Part shown: in pieces, positions 45,601-56,439 of the stretch
Layout: each line of letters starts with the position of its first letter
How positions within the stretch are numbered: position 1 is the first letter of the stretch
Assembly: GCF_000699445.3 (NCBI RefSeq)
Contig: NC_067197.1
Coordinates: 6,268,152 to 6,332,151 of the forward strand
Direction: 5' to 3'
DNA: 64,000 nucleotides
Origin: Schistosoma haematobium
Taxonomy: Eukaryota; Platyhelminthes; Trematoda; Strigeidida; Schistosomatidae
Made by a program: the position numbers and the translations under genes
The notes under the pieces: generated by a model
What the model saw: the letters and a program-made list of their open reading frames with translations, nothing else
The model's database searches: none
Told to the model about the DNA's origin: nothing

Positions 45601-46695
45601 TGGGGAGAAGCAATCACGCCGTCATAGCCTTCAGTTTCATCAGCAAAGTTGAGCTAAGACATCCCACTGAACGTTTGAATGTGTCAGCTTTACAGAACTA
45701 TCTACAACAGATGGGTAGGAATGTTCACCCTCAACCTGATGTGGATGCTCATTGGTATTTCTTACTGCACACACCCCTATGTGCTACAAAGCAGTCAGCT
45801 CCTCAAACGGTCCCCAAAATCTACAAGCAACCTACAACCATCAATAACCGCACTCTTTGTCTGCTAAGCCGTAAAAGGCACTGTTGAACAGAATACAAAC
45901 GAACTGACAACAACAGCGTGTACAGGCAATACAAACATATAAGAAACATATGCGCAAATGCTATAAGAAAGGACGGGCTTCAGTTCCAGACACAGCTTAT
46001 CGACAAATTTGCCTCCAATCCGATAAGCTTATTCTGTTATGCAGCCTCTCTTCGACAAGCCAGAACTGGAGTTTCCCAACTGTTAAGTCCTGATGACCCA
46101 ACCAATAACGACGGTGACGTCGCTAACCTTTTGGCTGAACAATACTCTCGGATATTTCAACCGACCCACACTAACTATATTGAGGAAAGCTTCATCTGCA
46201 ACTGCACAGGTCTTTCTCACACTCGCTAAGCCGAGGCAAACTACCGGAAATTTGAAAACTGGCTCACACCACCCCAATTTTCAAAGCAGCGAACTGACCA
46301 GTGGCCTTTCCCTCTAGTGGCATACAGTAGCCTTAACACTTATGGACATCTCCTTAAACGCCTACTTAAGCTTAGCTTAGAAATCGGAGACACAACACTG
46401 CAGAACGGACTGTAAGCCTGACTCTACTCCTTAAAAGTTGTCCAATGCCGTGATTCGCTGCCGGCTGAATTAGTTCAAGCTACTTCTCAGGAGTCCTTTA
46501 AGAGGAAACTTGACCTATTCTTAAGGACTAAGAATAACATCTTATTATGATTTACCAATTTCTTCTTTTCCTCTATTATCTTTAATATACCTAGTTTTCT
46601 GCCTGGAGGTACCGGTAATCCACTGCTAATAAACACGGAAGCCAGTTTAACGAAAGCTTCTTCTATTCCGTCCAAAACCGTTTGAACCATTTACG
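42700..46695 (+). mobile_element. CR1-clade retrotransposon relic, RT mostly deleted
   Basis: Plus-strand order: an ORF1 start at 42743 with a PHD-like zinc finger (MQCENCKGWFHEECTDL); further ORF1 at 42967-43167 and 43952-44308 with a basic C-terminal part to about 44950; an endonuclease start near 45045 (MNALSLPNKMDELRDLSNAN); an endonuclease end near 45540 (LEWVFTNEQFL...MGRSNHAVI); the pre-RT linker 45918-46190; and the RT C-terminus 46439-46550 (DSLPAELVQATSQESFKRKL). The catalytic RT is missing. Many stops and shifts. The 3' UTR to about 46690 matches 49555-49715. It is split by the 776-bp element at 43168. Confidence 0.85.
43168..43943. mobile_element. 776-bp fold-back element with LTR-like ends
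   Basis: It is inserted in the CR1 relic with a 5-bp direct repeat CAGGG (43163-43167 and 43944-43948) and ends TGTTACG...CGTAACA. Inside, about 43222-43500 and 43690-43937 are long near-identical inverted arms. Each arm leads inward to an ATG followed by SE(D/K) codons (MSEDSDINKHVQEFNKTI on plus; a shorter MSEKNDMNKQV on minus). A 50-bp terminal block (TGTTACGGGAGAACTG...) recurs inverted at about 43557-43607. The 5-bp duplication and TG...CA ends fit LTR-element integrase. I infer an internally rearranged LTR element rather than a classical DNA transposon. Confidence 0.7.
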
Positions 46696-48179
46696 AATAA
46701 TGAGAGTCGCACTGAACGTTCGTTCAGGTATTATTAGCGTAACAGTAGGATGTGAATAAAAGCATATACGAAGACTATGGTGGGTTACGTGGAGAATTTT
46801 TTAGGTCGTTTAGATATTTTCCAAACCGTAATGCATGTAAATAAACCAGAAACGGAATTAAAATGACTGTTGTGTAATAACGAAGTCGAGACATGATGTC
46901 CCATGTGATATAACAGCAAATATAAAGAGTATGATAAACATTAATTAAAATGGTTGTAGTGGCATTGTGCCCTAACATGAGACGATATAGGATATAGACA
47001 TTCAACATTTAACGCGGAGAATAACCCAACGATGATGAGGGCAGGAAGAAGGAGTTGAATTAATTTGAGTTGAATGGATAGCATGACTCGGCCATGCAGG
47101 CGTGGCCCCTGCTGAATGTCACCTTATATCTTTTATTCATATTAAATATATTGTTCTTTCTCTAGCTTAAGCCTTTCCCTCATCATGTATTGGTAATTGT
47201 TACGATACAGTGAGTTGGTGTAGACGCTGATGTGACTTCCGCGTGAGATCTTATAGATTAGGCAGTTATATCATGACAAATCTACAATTTTAGGATTAGG
47301 TCTATTAGTAAAGCAGCACTAATATCATAGTAGACCATAATTCTACATAGTAACCACCAATGTCACTAAAGTTTAGAGGTTTCAGGTAAGGTGACCATTT
47401 CGTAAAAGACTGATGCAAAGAGCTAATTACCTAGCGTTGTGCGACATATTACGTACGACAAAGTGTCTAGTTAGGGCATGGACTAGGACTGCTCGTGTAC
47501 ATACATTATGTTTTACCACAGCATGTCATTATCGAGTCATAAATATACATGATTTCGACTAAAACTTGACGGCAGTGACAGAATACATAACTATTCCACG
47601 TGACAGAAACTACGAAATGCTAATAGACATCATAAATATAGTACGAAATGATCTAATGCAGTTATGAAACTCACCTGGGTTACTCTCGCTTCCAAGTAAT
47701 GAAGATTTGAAGTAAACAGCAGTTTGAATCTGAATTATATACGAGGTATCGTTGATTAAATTCTTGGATTAACACAGAGTTGTAGACTGAATTTGCATAA
47801 ATCGAAAATTAATTCAGACGAAATACGTATCATTTCCTGACGAACAGTCTAAACGTGGTCTAAGATTGCAGGATATTTATGTTTCAAACTCACCGTAAAT
47901 TTCTATCATTCGTATCCTCTGTTTAGCCATGGGACTCAGCAATTGGAAATTAGTCAGGTAGTGGTCAAGTAAGTGAAACTTTAATATATATTTTTTGACG
48001 GAGGATAATTGACAGTGATTAAACAGAAAGATGAATTTATAGTTAATCTTGTCTCGCTTATATCAATGTATAAATTACAAACAGATATGCGTTCGTGTTG
48101 CCTTGTGGCTATACTTACGAGTGTTTGATATTTAAACAGACATATTACACAGGAGCATTTACATGCTGCTAATGATTGG
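46696..48179. other. non-coding stretch, nothing recognised
   Basis: No convincing open frame, RNA gene or repeat copy on either strand. Confidence 0.5.
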
Positions 48180-48400
48180 TAAAGTAGATACAAGCAAAAG
48201 TAAGACCACCGTCGCATCCCGGAGTAGTGAATCACTGGAATCCCCTACCAGAACAAGTAATATTACCAACTTCTGTTGATACATTGGAAGCGAGACTGGA
48301 CCTCCACAGTAGTACAAATTGTAAGAATTTATAGAGGTCGATATACCTCTAATCATTATTACTGAAGACTAAGGACAGTAGTTCGTTATAGTCTTCAGTC
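48180..48400 (+). mobile_element. 3' end of a CR1-clade copy (plus strand)
   Basis: The plus strand encodes the CR1 RT C-terminus, VVNHWNPLPEQVILPTSVDT...NCKNL and stop, then a 3' UTR with GGTCGATATACCTC and ending ATTACTGAAGACT. It abuts the 3' end of the minus-strand copy below, forming a tail-to-tail inverted pair. Confidence 0.8.
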
Positions 48401-48404
48401 TTCA

Positions 48405-49545
48405 GTAATAAGGATAAGAGGTCTATCGACCTATATTAATCCTTGCAGTTTGTAATATTGTGGAGGTCCGATCTCGTTTTGAAAATGTTAACAGAAGGTG
48501 CTGATATTACGTGTTCCGGTGGAGAATTCCAGTAATTCACTACTCGGTGCGAGAAACGGAAATCCAGACGTAAGCGATTTGATCTCGGTTTTTGAACTTT
48601 CTTCGAATGTCCTCTCAAGTGGTCGGTCCTAGACGGAAGCAACGGATAAGACATGTTAATACCAAGGTCATCGTTCAGTATACGACAAGCTAATATTTGA
48701 TCACCCTGTATTCTACGGTAAGATAACGGAAATAAGTTAAGGTGTCTCAGTCTGTCTTCATAAGATGGGCCAGATAGACCTTGTACCATCTTAGTACCTC
48801 GTCTTTGGACTCCTTCCAGCATATCTGCTTCATACTTGAAACAAGGACACGCTGCTTGAATCCCGTATTCTAAATGTGGTCGCACATAAATCGGGTATAG
48901 TAATCCAAACATTTCATCATCTAAATACTGAAAAGACCTACGAATAGACCATAATACCCTATAGCCTTTTTCAGCAGCAGCCTTACAGTGACTAGTCGTT
49001 TTGAGATCATTGCTTAATATAACTCCTAAGTCTTTATAGTTTCTTGCTTTGGGTAGCACGAATCCACGTAGTGTATAGTCATACGATTCATCAGAGTTAT
49101 TTAACTGCATCACTACACTCTTATTAGGATTTACTTCTAGTGACCACCTGTCTAACCATGCCACCAATGAGCTAAGATCGTCCTGTAATACTATTCTATT
49201 CGACATACTATGTATGGGTCTCCAAATCTTTATGTCATCAGCGAAGAGAAGGACGGATGATATTGCTACAGTTGGCGATTCATTTACATATAGTAAAAAG
49301 AGAAGAGGACCAAGGATTGTACCTTTGGGAACCCCACTTTTTACAGGTACCCACGAGGAGAGAGCCCCATTAACCCTTACCCTTTGTCTCCTGTCATGGA
49401 GAAAGTTACTTATCCAATCCACGACTGTATAATGGATTCCAAAACGTTCCAGTTTGAATTTAAGACCAGAGTGGGAAACCTTATCGAAGGCCTTGCTTAG
49501 ATCTATGAAAATCACATCCACAGGAATATTCAAATCGTTTGCAGC
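48405..49545 (-). mobile_element. 5'-truncated CR1-clade retrotransposon
   Basis: Minus-strand copy retaining the second half of the RT ORF and the 3' UTR. It begins abruptly near 49545 inside the RT, as expected from incomplete reverse transcription, and ends near 48405 in CTTCAGT repeats. The 5' break abuts CR1 3'-UTR sequence of another copy (49555-49715, plus). Confidence 0.88.
48436..49533 (-). pseudogene. CR1 reverse transcriptase, C-terminal 365 codons
   Basis: A long uninterrupted frame: DVIFIDLSKAFDKVSHSGL (RT domain A, first Asp), SGVPKGTILGPLLFLLYVNE, LLFADDIKIWRPIHS (catalytic ADD, about residues 116-119), then the thumb and C-terminus HLEYGIQAACPCFKYEAD and VVNYWNSPPEHVISAPSV to the stop. 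The N-terminal RT, endonuclease and ORF1 are absent, so it is a truncated, non-autonomous copy, although its open frame suggests a fairly young insertion. Confidence 0.88.
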
Positions 49546-49554
49546 AGCCCAATC

Positions 49555-49715
49555 TTATAATTTACCATTATTTTTCTTTTTAATCATTAAATATACTTAG
49601 TTTCTTACCTGGAAGCACCCGTTACTAACTATCAATAGATACGGAAGCCAGTTAAGCAACAGCTTATTCTGTTCCGTCCAGAGCCATTTGAACCGTTTGA
49701 ACTCAAGGTCTAGGT
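49555..49715 (+). mobile_element. CR1 3'-UTR fragment just upstream of VPS13
   Basis: This matches 46545-46690 in order: TTAATCATTAAATATACTTAG, CTGGAAGCACC, AATAGATACGGAAGCCAGTT, TTCCGTCCAGAGCC, TTTGAACCGTTTGA. It ends about 30 bp before the VPS13 ATG, so transposon sequence makes up the immediate upstream region. Confidence 0.75.
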
Positions 49716-49745
49716 CAAGCCGCTAAATCTTATTTACTCGGAAGG

Positions 49746-51068
49746 ATGGTTTTCGAGTCGATTGTTGTAGAACTTATCAATAGGTACTTAGGCTCATATA
49801 TAGAAGCACTGAATTCATCTCAACTAAAAATTGGTCTTCTTGGAGGTGGGTTTAGTTTTGTCTAATTAATTCAATTCAGGAAATGCTCAGCTTGACAACT
49901 TGGACATCAAAGCTAATGCTTTCGATGATTTGGATTTACCAGTCAAAGTCTTGCAAGGTCACATAAGTAAGCAAAAATTACTGCATCTACTTTTAGGTTC
50001 CTTAACTCTCAAAATACCCTTTAAAAATCTGTTCACGGAACCTACTATTGCTGAGTTAACGGGGCTTTATGTTCTCATTGTCCCAAACATAGGTAAGACC
50101 ACACCCTGAAGTAGAATATTTCTTCAGCTATGAAATATGACGAAGCGAAAGAAAAGCGCTACGCCAAAGAATTGAAACAAAAGGAGCTAGTTAGTTTGGA
50201 GACGGCTCGTTTGAAACCTAAGAATTCGAGTAGTATTTTAAAATTAAATTAACCATTCAAACTCCCTCAGATGACTCCAAAGCAGATTCTTTTGGTGAAA
50301 AGTTGGCAGCACAAGTCATCAAAAATCTACAAATTTCCATCAAAGATATTCATATACGATATGAAGATAGTTTTAGTATCCCAAATCGTACTTTCTCTCT
50401 TGGTCTAACCTTAAGTGAACTAACATTTCAGGTAAAATATATGTTGGCTTACACATCCTTTTAGACGTGCGATATTAACCAGAAGCCTATTTTTATCAAG
50501 GATGAGTCCATTCGTCAATTCATTAAAGTTTGTGCAATAAATAACTAATAACCTTACAGTTTGTAAAACTTACAAGTCTTGGTGTGTATTGGAACCCAAT
50601 GTCTACGAAGTTTGCAGAAAAAGCAAAAGTTCCTCTTCGGGTATGTCAGTCAGTTCTTGTAGAGTGTTTTCTAGAGTGTTATGCGCAACTCAATCGCCAG
50701 CCCAGATAATCTTAACACAGGCTTTCATTACTGTACGTTTCGTAACAATTTTATATTCATTTTCAGTGGTAAAACCGATTTCGTCCACGGCAATGCTTCA
50801 TATTCACACAAGACCAGAGGAGACAAATTACTCTATACCACAGATGGACTTGGTTATTAACTTTGCCGAAATAGAATTGTGTTTTAGCCTTTCTCAATAC
50901 CATGATATTACTTGTTTTTTGGAAGCTCAGGACAGAATAGTAACCCAGGGGAAATACCGTAAATACAGACCGTTGACGCCGATTTCACAGAATTGCAAAG
51001 TCTGGTGGGTTTTGCCTGTTGGTTTGGTAAATGAACTCTTCATCTAAGTTCCTCTTATAATTTTTAAT

Positions 51069-51144
<76 letters not shown>

Positions 51145-54100
51145 CTCACCATAGGATTACCAGACATAATAAATGAACCGTTCATGTTTATTAAACTTAA
51201 TAAGCGTGATTAAGCGAACAATTGCAGTTGAATTCTGTATATAGGTGTTAAAAACAGCGTATATTTGTGGAACTAGATCCCAACATAAATTTCGAAACAA
51301 GATTCCGAAAACGACAAGTAGTACCTAAATTTTTGCCGTCGTTAGCTAGATATTGCATATTAAGACCGAATAATGAGTAGGGCTCTTAACATCTCCGCTG
51401 GCAAGTCGTTAAAAGCTATGGATTTTTAAATAATCCAAAACTGGGAAAAAGAAGGGGGCTTTGACGAAAGCCAGCAGTTTCAGTTGGCGCTTCCGGCTAC
51501 TTGTTTAAAAAACTGGGAATTTAGTTTCACTTCCGAACTCGTTTCTATTTACTTCAACTTCACATCTTCAGTCCTCACAATGTCTCCATATTAAGTAAAT
51601 AAACCTGTACTCAGCAATAGTTATGTAGGTTTTAGAGTTTGTGTATCTAACGTTTTCTGGCTATCAGCGCAAAATTAATATCATGCCCATTGCTGGGATC
51701 TAGGTATACAGGTTACTTGTCAGTTTCGTAATACTTTTTTATTACCACTAAAAATGTTCCTATTAAATTTAGGGTGATAGTGTTGAAAAACTGGAATTTT
51801 CATAGATCACATTAATTTATGTCTTCATAAGATTACTCTTAAGTGTGAATGAAATTATTGCTTTCATCAAATATAGGTGGCAGTTTGCATACAACGCTGT
51901 TTTGGAGGAGTCTGTTCGCCGTAGACGTCTCATGTGGTCATGGGAACATATATCAAAACATAGAAAAATATCGAGAGAGTATATTGCAATCTGGAGAAAA
52001 AAGCTGTATGGAGATAAACTCAGTCAGGCTCAGTTAGCTAATTTAGAGGTAAAAATCGCTCAAAAAGCTGACCCTATTTTATCTCTGAAATTGATATATT
52101 TTTAATTGCCTTTTCATCAAGTGAATTTATCATACTTTCTGACCAATTTTTACAAATTTGAGGGTGTACAGCAGTAGTAAGAATACAATAATTCAGTTCA
52201 TTATTCGATGTAATTAATGTAACTCGTTTGCTAATTATATCCTCGCGTTTGAACATCAGTTTTTTTAAGGCTAGTGATGCTACTTTCCTACTGAGACTTC
52301 ATTAATTGAACAGGTTTTAGAATTTGAGGCCTATTAGTTTTAAAATGAGTACTTTAACCACTAAGCGTCCACACTGTTGTGTTAAAACGTTCAACTGTAC
52401 TTTCTTGTACTAATAGTATAGGTCAGCTTTGTCATTTCACAAGTTATTTGTAAGTGTAAATCAATTGATAGAGTTGCTAACATTGCACGATTTCGCTTCT
52501 CATTTTTGGACTGTGGTCATAGGTCCTCCATTTTTTAAACCATTAAACTATCCAACCCAAAAAATGCAACGGCGCTAAAAAAGTGTATTTGAACTTTGAA
52601 TATTTAATCATTTCGAGATGTGAATCATCCTCAATAAATTTGCATCGTAATATAATTTTGGTGACCAAAGTCATAGGACATTTTATTTGATAACTAGTTT
52701 TTTTCCCTTTCTCACTTTTCATTTTAGGCATATGAAGAGTTTCTGGATGTTTTCAATATTGTATTATGTCGACAACAAGCTGAACTTCAGGTATACATCT
52801 TTAAATGATTTTATAAGCTTAGCATGTTTCTATGACCTTTATACGGATTTGATACGTATGGATAAATCGATGGCGAATTAAATGATAGCGGTTGAAGTTG
52901 CCTATCGTTGTCGGATAGTTTTCATAACCATCGACTGTTAACTAACATGGTGTTCCATTCATTCTATTTTAGTAGACTCTTACTGAGTGCTCACACCCCG
53001 TTTTTTTAGATGAATAACCTAGCACTAAGCACTTAACATCAATGTAACCTTGTTTACTGTTCGAAAGTTAACGAGTTTTTACGTAATTCACCTTTACTGA
53101 ATATTACACAAGCATGTGACTTGTATTTTAAAAAATGAAGTTCGACTTTACTATACGGAAATAATCTGCTCTCATTTATATGTAGATTATAGTATTTTAT
53201 CTGTCGCATATTGTTTTCTAATTCGTATTTTCCCTTAATCAAACAAAGTATTCCGAAAAGAAAGTAAAAAAGCGGAAACCACGTTTTAAGAAGGTATGTT
53301 CGGCGTCGCATCTATTATTTGTCGTATCATCAAAGGATATTGTGATTTAGTACCAGTGGTGTTTATGCTTATCGTTGTACTTTAGTTGATTGTATAATTA
53401 TGTTAATTTGTTTTCTTCCTGATAACTTATGAATAAAGAGTTGTGAGATTTATATTCAGATGTTACAAAAGTTTAACTTAAGTTAGTAGTAATCTTTTGC
53501 ACTTATATCATTAATATATTTAGATGTATAAACATATTTTGTATTACTTGTTAATGTTGTGGTATTTGTAACATTGCAGATTTTTATTAACTAAGTCTTC
53601 TTGACAATTATCTGTCTATTTTCATGACATGTTGATTTAAGGCAGACACTTATTACAAATATAAATTTATTTAATTCTTTGTCAGGTTTTAATAATAAAC
53701 ATGTCCTGGGGTGTTGATCAAGTCTAAAAATACCAGTCATTGCACTTGGTTTGATGAATTCAAAATACAGCGTTGTTCACAATTCTTTTCGATAAGGCAC
53801 TTCAAAATATACCTAGTACTTTATTTCTGATGGTTGTTTGAACGGGATCTAGTTGTTATTCAAACATCGCATATCTTGACACTAACCGTTTAATTAATCG
53901 AAGATCTCAGGTGACATGCCTTGAAATTGGACGTAGTGATACAGATGCATGTATTATTTATCTTCTCATACAGTTTCGATATTATTTCATACTTCTCATT
54001 CCCTTCATTTCTTATTATCGAACCATATTTTTTACTATCATCAGTACCACTACTACTTCAATATGTTTGTCGTCCACTTTGAAAATCTAGTCTCAATGTG

Positions 54101-56376
54101 CTGGTATGATTTATGAACTTATGTCGGTATTCTTTTATCCAAGGATATACGTTGTTTTTGACGGACTGATTAACTTAAACTAACCAATGAATTTTAAAAC
54201 CTTCATGTTTAAAGTGTATTATAAATCCAAAGTGACGGTTTACTTTCTACTGAAGAATCAGAGATATTTTTGTTGTTAGACTGTTGCTACTTAAATTTAA
54301 GGTCCCCCTAAGTCTAGGCTTCGACACCCACTATGTTTTTATCGTGTAACAGTTTAATTTAATTAATTTGGATGTTATCTACACTTTATCATGCCCCGAT
54401 GGGTTAGATTTAATGTAATTTATAAAAGATACTGCCTAACATTAATTAACCATTTACTTTTAACATATCTTGGCTATAATAATGTACATAGCCAAAGTGT
54501 ATTGAGAAGAAATAATAACGAAAAAATATTACTAAACCTTGCCTGGAACACCAGTATATACATAAAGTTTTTAATATTCAGTAATTTACTGGTATAATTT
54601 TTCACAGTAATAAAAACGTTACAAAGTTATTAGAGGTATACTTTTTTTAATAACTGCATGATGTACAACAATCACTCGTGTATTTTCGTCAGATTTTCGG
54701 TAGCATACAGTACGGAGGTAAAAAAAACCCTATGGCGAATCTAAATTTGTAATTGTCGTTGTTATTGTTTGTTGTCTTGAAATATTCCTTTTTATGTGAA
54801 CATTTTTCCCTCCTATTGTACTTTATACGATACCGAATAATTTTGTGCATAAACTGATCCCATATTAAATATTTTTATGGTTATGCTCCTTTAACTTACA
54901 GAGTTGACGGTATTCCCCTTTTGTTTTCTGTCTTTCTTTTAAAACTAAACTGTCATTCATAGTTTTCCATATTAAAATAACTGAAATTTGTCAACTAATT
55001 TATGATTACAAACGAGTTAATTTCAACTTTTATTATAGTGCATAAGCGTTTATTTACTTAAACCGTCAATATGACATAATTTAATGAAGCGTTTTGGAGA
55101 TATTTTGTTGTGTATGTTGGATGGTTTTTATCATGAAGCTTTCATTAGCTTACTAACCAACGTCATCAGCTTATACTTCAAAATAAAGTGACGTACTCTG
55201 GATTGATCAACCAAAGCCACATGGAAAATTACTCATGGTGGCATGTTTTTTTATGGCTCTTCATTTTTTCATTGTTGATATTCAAACCTGAATTGATGGG
55301 CAGCTCGTTGTTACGTGTATAATAAATGATCTTTTAAAAACTAATTATTAAAAATCGTTGGCATGAAGTTTTACTTTTCAAACTAATGAAAACTAAAAAA
55401 AGACATTGGTCAATTTAGTTCTATTCAACCGATGCAAATGATCTGTGGTAATTTTTAATAATCATCTTTTTTCCTTTCATATTTTCTTTGTTCACAACTT
55501 TACAGTTTAATGCTTCTAAACAGAAACAGGATCAAAAAGCTAATTCAAAGAGTGGTGGTTGGTTTAGTTGGTTTTCACGTGGTTCTGCCGTTGGATCAGA
55601 TGATGTGGAAAGTTCGTCAGAAGGTGATTTAATGAAACGTTTGGAAACTGAAATGACATCAGAAGAAAAGGCACATTTATTTGCTGTTATTGATTATTCA
55701 GAGTCAGCTGCGTCAGGTGTTTCTGGTTCTGCAATTAATTTCCCAATAAGTTATGTATCATCTTCTATCGCTGTTACTTTAAGACAACTTAGTTTAGTAC
55801 TTCTAGATGATAAATTAAGGTAAATATAATTTTCTCACTTTTTAAAGTCAATTATGTATGTTTTCTGTTTTAATATGTTGTCTTATTAACCATTTAAGGT
55901 ATAAAATTTCTAAAAAAAAAGCTATGATCTCGGGTGTTATTTTCAATATTCGCCTTAGCTTTGCTTATACAATATCTAATGAGTAATTTAGTTGTACTGT
56001 CTCAGTTGAATACTTTTCATCTGCGAATAATCGTTTCAGATTTCTAATTACCTGTTCAGTTTGTTAGTCGGCGTTTCTGTCTTCTTGAATCGACTTGTTT
56101 AGTATTTCATGATCGGTCTCGTAAGCGAAATTATGCCCACCCTAGTTATCTCAATACTTTTTATCTAATCTGTTCACTCGCTTTAATAACTATTATAAGC
56201 GAATATTCATTTTTACAATCAAATTAGTTTCTACTGAAAGTGAGAAGTTTTTATTGAGTCTTTTTTCGAAATATCTTTTTTAAAAATGGGATTTCATTCG
56301 AGCTTCTAATCAATTATAAAAGTATAAGATGCTAAAATGAAGGAACATGGCTGGTTTGAAGATCATTTTAATCTAA

Positions 56377-56439
<63 letters not shown>

